Shown here: positions 7,210 to 13,261 of the stretch, one piece after another | Position numbering within the stretch: position 1 is the stretch's first letter | Layout: every line of letters begins with the position of its first letter | DNA from: a virus | Length of the DNA stretch: 24,713 nt | Direction: 5' to 3' (one strand) | Virus record (IMG/VR): IMGVR_UViG_3300009155_000247 | Span: 1 to 24,713 of that record | Position numbers and translations under genes: made by a program | Notes under the pieces: model-generated | Database searches by the model: none | The model's input: only the letters and a program-made list of their open reading frames with translations | Told to the model about the DNA's origin: nothing

Positions 7210-7857
7210 ATGGCAACCGCCCGTAAACCTGTAAAAGCCCTGAACAAAAGCGCGGATGTGATCAAAGCACAGGCCGCTGCTGAAAAAGCTCGCAAAGCCG
7301 CAAGCAAAAAAGCGCTTCGCGAAGCCACAAAAACGAGGCAACCCGACAAGACCACCGTGCCCACCTTGGCTGAGCCTCCTGCCCGCTTCGACCACCGTGC
7401 TGAAGACGCGGCGAATGCTTTAAAAACCGCCGCCGCAGACGCCAAAGCAACCGGGATCACGCTCCAAGCAATGCTCGAAGCCATGGGCATTGACGCCCAT
7501 GGCTACCCCATCGCCGTACCCGACAAAGCCCGGCCCAAGTACAGCGGTCCCATGCTGGCTCTTCGCGCTGCGGCCAAGGGATATGCAACCCCTGCGAACG
7601 GAAACGCGTGCTGCGGCGATCCCCTTGCGGCGGTGTGCGGCGATTTCGAGCGTAAAACCGTGGTCGCGGGCCTGCTTGATGCACTGGGCCTAAAGGCTAA
7701 CCCTTATGCGCATCTCAACCCGGGCCAACAGTCGATGAACCTGCGAAACAAAACCCGCGCGGCTCTGTCCGACGGGCGCGTCACTATGGCGCAGATCAAA
7801 GCGGCTTTGAATACAGCCAGCAAAGGTCTGGCGCAACCCGATCTGAAAAGGGGTTGA
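7210..7857 (+). CDS. Early basic protein, paralogue of the 8205 gene (215 aa)
   Basis: The ATG at 7210 follows TAGGAGAAAC and is preferred over the upstream in-frame start at 7174, which overlaps the leader hairpin. Residues 1-60 are Ala/Lys/Arg-rich and probably helical (KAQAAAEKARKAASKKALREA). The C-terminal domain (about 110-200) contains KYSGPMLALRAAAKGY, then NPYAHLNPGQQSMNLRNKTRAAL. The second paralogue at 8205 repeats this domain almost motif for motif. The basic nature suggests nucleic acid binding. I do not know the family's function. The stop codon overlaps the -35 of the consensus promoter at 7854. Expression is probably early. Confidence 0.75.
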   Translation: MATARKPVKALNKSADVIKAQAAAEKARKAASKKALREATKTRQPDKTTVPTLAEPPARFDHRAEDAANALKTAAADAKATGITLQAMLEAMGIDAHGYPIAVPDKARPKYSGPMLALRAAAKGYATPANGNACCGDPLAAVCGDFERKTVVAGLLDALGLKANPYAHLNPGQQSMNLRNKTRAALSDGRVTMAQIKAALNTASKGLAQPDLKRG

Positions 7858-7882
7858 CAGCGCCCCGCTCACGTACTATAAT
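7854..7882 (+). promoter_or_regulatory. Fully consensus sigma-70 promoter
   Basis: TTGACA (7854-7859), a 17-bp spacer and TATAAT (7877-7882) match the consensus at all twelve positions and in spacing. The -35 overlaps the TGA stop of the upstream gene. Start of transcription is expected near 7889, about 25 nt before the ATG at 7915. This should be among the strongest promoters of the phage in a host with standard sigma-70. Confidence 0.92.
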
Positions 7883-7914
7883 AAAACCTCAATAGTCCAC
7901 ATAGGAGTAACAAA

Positions 7915-8106
7915 ATGGATAGTAGCCCCCCTGAGCTCGAACTGCAATGCCCGAGCTGCAATGCCCAAGCTGAAAGCGACCAGCTCGCAGCCCGATTCGA
8001 GTGCTGGAACCAGCGAACGCTTGCCCGCTTCGCCGCTGATGTTTACATCGAGCACAACAGGCTTAAGGGCATGCATGCAGCCGTGCTCAAAATACTGACC
8101 CCTTGA
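7915..8106 (+). CDS. Small Cys-containing protein, possibly Lar-related (63 aa)
   Basis: The ATG at 7915 follows ATAGGAGTAAC and is the first gene after the consensus promoter, so high early expression is likely. The product carries CPSC near residue 12 and a third Cys in FECWNQR about 17 residues later, followed by a helical tail. The CPxC...WNxR order resembles a shortened restriction-alleviation (Lar-type) zinc ribbon, which normally has a second Cys pair that is missing here. The resemblance is weak and the assignment tentative. An alternative is a small zinc-binding regulator. Confidence 0.65.
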   Translation: MDSSPPELELQCPSCNAQAESDQLAARFECWNQRTLARFAADVYIEHNRLKGMHAAVLKILTP

Positions 8107-8204
8107 CCGCCCGATCCCAGCGGGCTGCAGAACTGCTGGCGTCTGCAATTCGCATACTAAAATCACCGCCAGCGCCTTTTTACTTAAGCTTTAGGAGTAT
8201 TGAA

Positions 8205-9002
8205 ATGGCAAAATTGAACCCTGAAAACCCCGCAGTCAAAAAGCGCGTAGGACGCCCCCCCAAACAAACCCGACCTACGGTACCTAATCCTGAAATCGCT
8301 GATAGTACCACCCAAGAAAATAGCTGCGGCAATGGCGGCTTTTCTATATTCAACCAGTCACCTATAAAGGACTCCTTCATGTCAGAAAAAGACTCTACCC
8401 CCAAGCGGGATATGGCAACCGTAAAAGCGCAAGCCGCTGCCCGCCGCGAAACGGCTGAACTCGCCAGGGCAGAACGCATTGCAGAACGCCAGCGCGTAAA
8501 AGATGCTCGTGACGCTGAAACAATCACCCGAAAACTTGCCCGCGCCGAAGCCTCTGCCCTTAAATCTCAGACCCGTGAGGCGGCCCGTCAAGCCGCGCTC
8601 GAAGCAGGAGGCAAGTACAGCGGCCCTATGCTCGGGTTGCGCGAAGCCAAAAAACGGTACGTGCGGGCTGCGAATGGCCGTCTACGTTCCACCGATCCGC
8701 TAGCAGAAGCGCTTGACGCCGTCGAACCCGACAGCGTGGTCTATATCGCCAAAACGGTTCTTGGGCTGGACAGCAGCCCCTATGCCCACCTGAACATGGG
8801 GCAGCAGTCGATGAACCTGCGCAACCGCGTGAGAACCGCCATCAAGTCAAGCGCCATCACTATCGAAGACGTGATCCGAGTTCGTGATGACAACGGACTA
8901 AAAATCTCGGAAGACATACTAGCGGCGCGCGAACAGCGTCGCGCTGCCGCTTCAGCCCGTAAAAGCGCTGCCGCTTCAGCCCGTAAAAGCGCTGCCGCTT
9001 AA
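8205..9002 (+). CDS. Basic protein with AT-hook-like motif, paralogue of the 7210 gene (265 aa)
   Basis: The ATG at 8205 follows TTTAGGAG by 7 nt; the frame is open further upstream but without a ribosome site. Residues 12-24 (KKRVGRPPKQTRP) resemble an AT-hook, a minor-groove binder of A/T-rich DNA. Residues about 70-125 are a highly charged Ala/Arg/Glu helix. Residues about 138-210 contain KYSGPMLGLREAKKRY and SPYAHLNMGQQSMNLRNRVRTA, shared with the 7210 product. The C-terminus is a repeated AAASARKS tail encoded by 24-bp repeats, similar in style to histone H1 or HU-like tails. DNA binding or nucleoid remodelling is inferred. A second in-frame ribosome site at 8366 may give a 207-residue form lacking the hook. 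Confidence 0.75.
   Translation: MAKLNPENPAVKKRVGRPPKQTRPTVPNPEIADSTTQENSCGNGGFSIFNQSPIKDSFMSEKDSTPKRDMATVKAQAAARRETAELARAERIAERQRVKDARDAETITRKLARAEASALKSQTREAARQAALEAGGKYSGPMLGLREAKKRYVRAANGRLRSTDPLAEALDAVEPDSVVYIAKTVLGLDSSPYAHLNMGQQSMNLRNRVRTAIKSSAITIEDVIRVRDDNGLKISEDILAAREQRRAAASARKSAAASARKSAAA
8366..8381 (+). promoter_or_regulatory. Internal in-frame ribosome site and start
   Basis: AAAGGA (8366-8371) stands 7 nt before an ATG at 8379 that is in frame with the 8205 gene. The short product would begin MSEKDSTPKRDM and start in the region corresponding to the N-terminus of the 7210 paralogue. Two products from one gene are plausible, with and without the AT-hook segment. Confidence 0.5.
8941..9000 (+). 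repeat. 24-bp in-frame tandem repeat, 2.5 copies
   Basis: Exact copies occupy 8941-8964 and 8965-8988, with a half copy at 8989-9000 ending at the stop codon. The unit encodes AAASARKS and builds the basic tail of the 8205 protein. Slippage could change the copy number between isolates. Confidence 0.9.
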
Positions 9003-9009
9003 AACTGCG

Positions 9010-9040
9010 GTGGACTGGCCCACCTAAGGAGCCAGTCCAC
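9010..9040 (+). other. Hairpin with an AAGGAG motif in its loop
   Basis: GTGGACTGGC (9010-9019) and GCCAGTCCAC (9031-9040) make a perfect 10-bp stem around an 11-nt loop. AAGGAG at 9026-9031 lies at the loop edge, but no start codon follows at a usable distance. No T tract follows. It could be an orphan ribosome site left by deletion of a gene start, or a transcript-processing hairpin. Confidence 0.6.
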
Positions 9041-9054
9041 AGTCTGCCCGACAA

Positions 9055-9285
9055 TTGAAGCTCGATAAACACTGTATAGTCCCAATGTTTATCACTGGCA
9101 GCTGTATTAAAGCTTTGCCCGAGTTGAATGGGGCGATGATCAGTGTGAGTAAAGACCGTTTCGCCGACCTCACACTGAAGGATGTAAATATTCAAAAAAG
9201 CAGTTTACAGGGCGGAATTGAATGGACAGACTACTAGCCGCTACGCGGTGAAGCACCGAAAATCAACCCAAGGAAACAGAAATGA
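9055..9285 (+). pseudogene. Degenerate gene interrupted by an in-frame TAG
   Basis: The frame starts at TTG 9055 (or ATG 9085, without a ribosome site) and stops at TAG 9235-9237. Its last residues, SSLQGGIEWTDY, match SNLQHGIFWTDYW in the intact gene at 10288. After the TAG the same frame continues as PLRGEAPKINPRKQK to a TGA at 9283-9285, parallel to PENARVPRINP in the 10288 protein. That TGA would overlap the next ATG (9282) as ATGA. The 10288 protein has Trp at the position of the TAG, so TGG to TAG is the simplest change. It is probably a decayed fragment. Other genes here end in TAG, so a recoded codon is unlikely. Confidence 0.6.
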
Positions 9286-9289
9286 ATAG
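9237..9289 (+). repeat. 53-bp direct repeat, copy 1
   Basis: It is identical to 9765-9817, 528 bp downstream. It covers the tail of the broken gene, the AAGGAAAC ribosome site and the first codons (ATG AAT AG) of the pentapeptide gene. The two copies frame the pentapeptide cassette. Confidence 0.95.
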
Positions 9290-9779
9290 TCAAAATGTAC
9301 TGAAACCCGTCAAGCCCGTAATCAAACACTGTGCCACAGACAAAGTTTTATATGAGGGCGATCCGGGCATGACACTCCGGCGATTACTTGAAAAAGAAAT
9401 CGCCGTCAGCGCGAACCTAAGCGGCGTGGATCTGCGCGGCGTGGATCTGCGCGGCGCGGATTTAGGTGGCGCGAATCTGTACGGCGCGGGTTTAGGCGGC
9501 GCGAACCTGAGCGACGCGGATTTAGGCGGCGCGGGTTTAGGCGGCGCGGATCTGCGCGGCGCGGATCTAAGCGGCGCGAACTTGGTCGGCGCGTATTTAG
9601 GCGGCGCGAACCTGTGCTGCGTAAACCTGTATGGTGCGAATCTGCGAGGCGCGAACCTGGTCGGCGCGAACCTGGTCAACGCGAACCTGCAAAACGCAAA
9701 CCTGCGAAACGCGATCCTGCGAGGCGCGAACCTGGACGGCGCGAACCTGGACAGCGCGAACCTGGCCGCTACGCGGTGA
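9282..9779 (+). CDS. Pentapeptide repeat protein (165 aa)
   Basis: After about 43 N-terminal residues (including KHCATDKVLYEGDPGMTLRRLLEKE) the protein is a continuous A(D/N)LxG array of about 24 pentapeptides up to residue 160. This predicts a right-handed quadrilateral beta-helix. Members such as MfpA and Qnr mimic DNA and bind gyrase, but many pentapeptide proteins have unknown targets, so a role here is not proven. The ATG at 9282 is preceded by AAGGAAACAG inside the 53-bp repeat. The stop codon lies inside the second repeat copy, read in a different frame than in copy 1. The gene therefore looks like an inserted cassette that took both its start and stop from duplicated sequence. Confidence 0.88.
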   Translation: MNSQNVLKPVKPVIKHCATDKVLYEGDPGMTLRRLLEKEIAVSANLSGVDLRGVDLRGADLGGANLYGAGLGGANLSDADLGGAGLGGADLRGADLSGANLVGAYLGGANLCCVNLYGANLRGANLVGANLVNANLQNANLRNAILRGANLDGANLDSANLAATR

Positions 9780-9817
9780 AGCACCGAAAATCAACCCAAG
9801 GAAACAGAAATGAATAG
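9765..9817 (+). repeat. 53-bp direct repeat, copy 2
   Basis: It is identical to 9237-9289. Here it supplies the last codons and stop of the pentapeptide gene, then the ribosome site and start of the next gene (9810). As a result both downstream proteins begin MNSQ. Confidence 0.95.
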
Positions 9818-10013
9818 CCAGAAAAACGATGAAAATGAGATGAATAATCAACACTGTTTAGAGTTAGCTGAGATGTTACTAAAGGTAGTGGACATGCTAA
9901 ATGAGCTAAATACTGCTTATGGTTTTGTCCCCATCACTGAATTGGCCGATCAGGCCTTATCTCTTATAGTTAGAATCAATGAGGAAAGAAAGCCTTGGCG
10001 GGTCAACAAATGA
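9810..10013 (+). CDS. Hypothetical small helical protein (67 aa)
   Basis: The ATG lies behind AAGGAAACAG of the second 53-bp repeat. The product is mostly helical (CLELAEMLLKVVDMLNEL, then ITELADQALSLIVRINEER) with a hydrophobic heptad-like spacing that suits dimerisation. No motif is recognised. The TGA overlaps the next ATG (10010) by 4 nt, so the pair is translationally coupled. This coupling supports the gene being real. Confidence 0.7.
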   Translation: MNSQKNDENEMNNQHCLELAEMLLKVVDMLNELNTAYGFVPITELADQALSLIVRINEERKPWRVNK

Positions 10014-10279
10014 GCAGCATTTTAGATATCGACAGTCAAAATTTGCTTGTGAATGGCATACTTCACGAAGCCGATATGATAAAAAGACATGTGTATATTA
10101 CGCTAGAGGAGTGCGCTAAGCCTAGTGTTATTTACAGACCCGACTTAACGTTTGACGGGTCTATGTGGTGCGCCATCTACGGGCGAAACTTACAAAATGG
10201 AGTAGCAGGGTTCGGCGTTAGTCCAGAAGAAGCTATGTGGGATTTTAATATTCAATGGTATAAAAAGAGTAGTAAATAG
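10010..10279 (+). CDS. Hypothetical protein (89 aa)
   Basis: The ATG at 10010 overlaps the previous stop (ATGA). The upstream TTG at 9995 is less likely. The product is mixed alpha/beta, with FDGSMWCAIYGRNLQNGVAGFG and SPEEAMWDFNIQWYKK near the C-terminus. This end looks like a small HicB-like or DUF-type fold in which a beta strand is followed by an EA..FN..W helix. The resemblance is loose and no partner HicA gene is seen. The function is unknown. Confidence 0.68.
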   Translation: MSSILDIDSQNLLVNGILHEADMIKRHVYITLEECAKPSVIYRPDLTFDGSMWCAIYGRNLQNGVAGFGVSPEEAMWDFNIQWYKKSSK

Positions 10280-10287
10280 GAGCTAAA

Positions 10288-10773
10288 ATGAACGATCGTG
10301 AGTGGCACTCTGGCCCGCCGCCGCACATTGGCTGGTGGAATGCGTCGATTACTCGTCATCAATGCCATTGGAGGTGGTGGGATGGAAAAGTCTGGAGTTT
10401 GCCGATTGACCCCCGGTTCTCGCGCATAGAAGCCGGGCGCTACGCCGCGCAAATAAGTAACCTACAACATGGCATTTTTTGGACAGACTACTGGCCGGAA
10501 AATGCGAGAGTACCAAGAATAAATCCAGGAACGGATAACCGCGAATGGCGCACGGGGCCACCACCATATCCTGGGTGGTGGAATGCTTCCGCCGTTAAAA
10601 ATCCCAACATGCTGCGATGGTGGGATGGGGAGGTCTGGAGCGAGGCAATTCGCGATACTCCGTCCCCGGCAACGCCCGAGTATTTTGCGTCTGTCGTAAG
10701 CTGTTTGCAACACTACGTCAAATGGACTTACCGTTGGCCAAAAAACGCCAGGGTTCCGAGAATAAAATCATGA
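10288..10773 (+). CDS. Internally duplicated Trp-rich protein, DUF2510-like motifs (161 aa)
   Basis: Two copies of a roughly 77-residue unit are visible (about 3-80 and 83-159). Each starts REW, then GPPP..GWWNAS, then RWWDG.VWS, and ends LQH...WT..WP.NARVPRI. The GWW...RWWDG.VW core resembles the short DUF2510 motif (GWY...RYWDG..WT) found in bacterial membrane-linked proteins, but no membrane segment is present here. The gene has a good AGGAG site 5 nt upstream. The broken frame at 9055 ends with the same C-terminal motif. The stop overlaps the next small gene by 4 nt. The function is unknown. Confidence 0.75.
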   Translation: MNDREWHSGPPPHIGWWNASITRHQCHWRWWDGKVWSLPIDPRFSRIEAGRYAAQISNLQHGIFWTDYWPENARVPRINPGTDNREWRTGPPPYPGWWNASAVKNPNMLRWWDGEVWSEAIRDTPSPATPEYFASVVSCLQHYVKWTYRWPKNARVPRIKS

Positions 10774-10871
10774 AGCATGTTAAACAAATCCTAACTTTTG
10801 TCGTGATAATTCACGAGGTTTTTTCTCTTACGCGATCCGTTAGTTCATACATTTGGAGATTGATAAAATGA
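10770..10871 (+). CDS. 33-residue coupled microprotein
   Basis: The ATG at 10770 overlaps the upstream TGA (10771-10773) and its own TGA (10869-10871) overlaps the next ATG (10868), so it has 4-nt ATGA junctions at both ends. The product begins MKHVKQILTFVVIIHEVFSL and ends with a basic tail. It has one short hydrophobic helix that could associate with membrane. Too short for standard gene calling, it is supported by its double coupling. It could also be only a coupling leader that carries ribosomes to the next gene. Confidence 0.5.
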   Translation: MKHVKQILTFVVIIHEVFSLTRSVSSYIWRLIK

Positions 10872-11437
10872 ATGATATTTTTACCGAGAACATTAAGGTT
10901 TGGCTCAACCCATGGAAAAGCCCAAGCAACAGCGATCCGTGCGAATTAGAAGAGATAAAAAAGTTGATTGCCAAAGGCAGTACAAAACAAGCGTTAGAGC
11001 GACTGTCTTTTTCCAGTGTGGGAATGGACGCTGCAGGGTGGCACAAAGTCGGCACAGCTGTAATCACTGTTGCTCTTCATAGAGACAACGACGATGTGGA
11101 GCCCGAAGAGTTGAAGCACTCATGGGATGCCGCAGACCGTCTGGCCCATAAAATCGCTTATGATCATGCGAGATTCACAGTAGAAACCACAGCGGTAGAT
11201 ATCATGCACCTTACGCCCGATGATATCGGAGAAAAACCCATGCCGATGTTCAATATCAGCGGATTGGCCAAGGAAGTGTACTTAGACCCTGATTGGGTGC
11301 TTCGCAGGACACGTGAGCTAAAACGCGCTGTTGCGTACCTAGACGAAATAGGCCAGTTACGCCGCCCGTTGCACGGGCGTGACCATATTGTATGTTTCAT
11401 GCCCACACCGAAGTGGGCAGATGCGGGCGACGTATGA
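10868..11437 (+). CDS. Hypothetical protein upstream of the helicase (189 aa)
   Basis: The ATG at 10868 has GGAG 9 nt upstream; the TTG start at 10853 would not. The product is mainly helical, with KKLIAKGSTKQALERL near residues 35-50 and a His/Asp-rich middle (HSWDAADRLAHKIAYDHARF). The C-terminal part (YLDPDWVLRRTRELKRAVAYLDEIGQLRRP) looks like a winged-helix or recognition-helix type sequence. It overlaps the helicase start by 4 nt. A replication accessory or DNA-binding role is possible from context, but no family is recognised. Confidence 0.7.
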   Translation: MNDIFTENIKVWLNPWKSPSNSDPCELEEIKKLIAKGSTKQALERLSFSSVGMDAAGWHKVGTAVITVALHRDNDDVEPEELKHSWDAADRLAHKIAYDHARFTVETTAVDIMHLTPDDIGEKPMPMFNISGLAKEVYLDPDWVLRRTRELKRAVAYLDEIGQLRRPLHGRDHIVCFMPTPKWADAGDV

Positions 11438-13212
11438 ATAACGATATAGTCGTCACATACGATAGCAAAACCCGGCGGCTTATCGTATCTACGCCGTTTC
11501 ATCTGGGGGATGCCATGCGGGGGTTTCCTTCGCGCCGGTTCGACCCCAGAATCAAAGCGTGGCGCTTACCGCTCGTTAAGTCTAACATCATTCACTTAAA
11601 GAAAGCCGAAGAAATTTATGCGTTCAAATACCATCCCGAAGCTGTCGATGCGATTGCGAATTACGCAAAGATTATGGCCGCTCCTAAGACAGTCCCATTT
11701 CCGGTTAACGCATACGATTTTACGAGATCCGCAGCCGGTTTTCTTCCGATGGAGCATCAGATACGGATGCTTGGTTTATCGTGGAAAAAACCCGCTTCTG
11801 CATGGTTTGCAAAAATGGGCACAGGAAAAACGTTTACGGCTATCCATCTTGCGATGGCCTACTGGATGGCGGGCGAAATTGATGCAGTGGTCATCATCTG
11901 TCCGTCAACGCTTCGTCGTACGTGGGCCAAAGAATTCGCTAAATACGCCACCGAACCCTATGACTTCTATATCCACGAAACCAATGCCAAACCCTACCAG
12001 AGATTTTGCGAACTTCGACCGACCGACACCCTTCAGGCCCTCGCCGTATCGGTGGAGGGGCTCGGCATATCGACGAAATCTTACGATAGCGTCTGCGCCT
12101 TCTACGGCAGCGGGCGTCGAATATTCACAATATGTGATGAATCTTCACGAATAAAGAACCCGGATGCCAGAAGAACCCAACGAACCATCCAACTTGGATC
12201 GGCATCAAAATATCGGCTTATTCTTAATGGTACGCCGATCGCTTTAGGGATTCAAGACCTTTGGAGCCAATATGAGTTTTTAGACCCTAACATCATTGGC
12301 ATGGGGGATTATTGGGCATTTAAAACCCAATATATTGTGATGGGGGGGTATGAGAACAAGCAAATCGTTGGCGTGAAAAACGTCGAGGAGTTGATGAACA
12401 ATATCATCCCATACACGTGTGAAGTCGGTAAAGAGGTGCTAAACCTACCACCTAAGATTCCGATGGAGCGTATAGTTACGATAACCGCCGAACAGCGCCG
12501 TTTACTTCGTATCGTGGTCAGGGGGGCCGATGCAGACCCTAACGCCCCACATATAAAAGTGGACAATGTTCTTGAGAAGATATTGCGGTGCCGCCAAATT
12601 ATTGGTGGCTGGCTTCCTAAGAGTACGATCACATGGAAAGAGATTGATGGGGTGCCGGTTGAAGAGACGCACACCGAGCTTATTCCGCTCGCAGAAAATC
12701 CGAAGCTTGAAAGCCTGCTAGAAATCATCGAAGATAATTATGCTGGAAGCAAATTCATCATCTGGTCCAATTTCGTTCACGAAATTGAAGCTATCCAAAA
12801 CGCCCTGCGTGAAAAATACGGCGAGCACTCGGTAGAGTGTTATTACGGAAGCACAGAGATGGGGCGCCGATCTGAAATCGAAGACCGGTACTGTAACGAC
12901 TCTACACTACACTTTTTTGTCGGTAACCCGACTGCGGCTGGGCTTGGTCTTACTCTCATATCAGGCCAAAACGACGTCATGGTGTACTATAGTGGCACCA
13001 ACGCTTTTATTGATCGAGCACAATCGGAAGACCGAGCCCACCGCATCGGGCAGAAAAATTCTGTTGCGGTCGTGGACATAATTGCGGAAGGGACAGTAGA
13101 CGAGATTATCGTGGCCTCGATTCGTGAAAAGACGGATGTTGAGACGTACGTTTACAGCCGAATAAAGGCGGGCATCAAGCTCGACGACATGCTGATGGGG
13201 GCTGGTGCGTGA
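11434..13212 (+). CDS. SNF2-family (SF2) helicase/ATPase (592 aa)
   Basis: This is an ATP-dependent DNA translocase, likely used in replication, recombination or remodelling at forks. The N-terminal part (about 15-47) resembles a HARP-like segment (GFPSRRFDPRIKAWRLPL). RecA lobe 1 has Walker A MGTGKT (128-133), the DEAH-box variant DESS (235-238) and LNGTP (264-268). Lobe 2 has FIIWSNF (about 441-447), GLGLTLISG and the SNF2 signature RAHRIGQ (534-540). The ATG at 11434 overlaps the preceding stop (ATGA). The upstream frame from 11392 is only an extension into the neighbour. All helicase motifs appear intact. Such helicases often accompany VRR-NUC-type nucleases in phages; one follows at 18742. 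Confidence 0.92.
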   Translation: MNNDIVVTYDSKTRRLIVSTPFHLGDAMRGFPSRRFDPRIKAWRLPLVKSNIIHLKKAEEIYAFKYHPEAVDAIANYAKIMAAPKTVPFPVNAYDFTRSAAGFLPMEHQIRMLGLSWKKPASAWFAKMGTGKTFTAIHLAMAYWMAGEIDAVVIICPSTLRRTWAKEFAKYATEPYDFYIHETNAKPYQRFCELRPTDTLQALAVSVEGLGISTKSYDSVCAFYGSGRRIFTICDESSRIKNPDARRTQRTIQLGSASKYRLILNGTPIALGIQDLWSQYEFLDPNIIGMGDYWAFKTQYIVMGGYENKQIVGVKNVEELMNNIIPYTCEVGKEVLNLPPKIPMERIVTITAEQRRLLRIVVRGADADPNAPHIKVDNVLEKILRCRQIIGGWLPKSTITWKEIDGVPVEETHTELIPLAENPKLESLLEIIEDNYAGSKFIIWSNFVHEIEAIQNALREKYGEHSVECYYGSTEMGRRSEIEDRYCNDSTLHFFVGNPTAAGLGLTLISGQNDVMVYYSGTNAFIDRAQSEDRAHRIGQKNSVAVVDIIAEGTVDEIIVASIREKTDVETYVYSRIKAGIKLDDMLMGAGA

Positions 13213-13222
13213 CCCCGTGCTG

Positions 13223-13231
13223 TGGTATACT
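13223..13231 (+). promoter_or_regulatory. Extended -10 promoter (TGGTATACT)
   Basis: TGG followed by TATACT (13226-13231) forms an extended -10; no convincing -35 is present. The start would be near 13238, about 24 nt before the ATG at 13262. It has the same type as the element before terS. Confidence 0.5.
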
Positions 13232-13261
13232 AGAGATTTAGAGATAGTTGATAGGGTAAAA

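Noticed and set aside
9235-9237. TAG reassigned as a sense codon in this phage
   Set aside because: dpoZ and the genes ending at 10279 and 13633 use TAG as a normal stop and are followed by ribosome sites of next genes.
9290-9784. 164-residue - strand frame antisense to the pentapeptide gene
   Set aside because: It arises because the 15-bp pentapeptide coding repeat has no stops in the opposite frame. The + strand has the ribosome site and the recognisable family.
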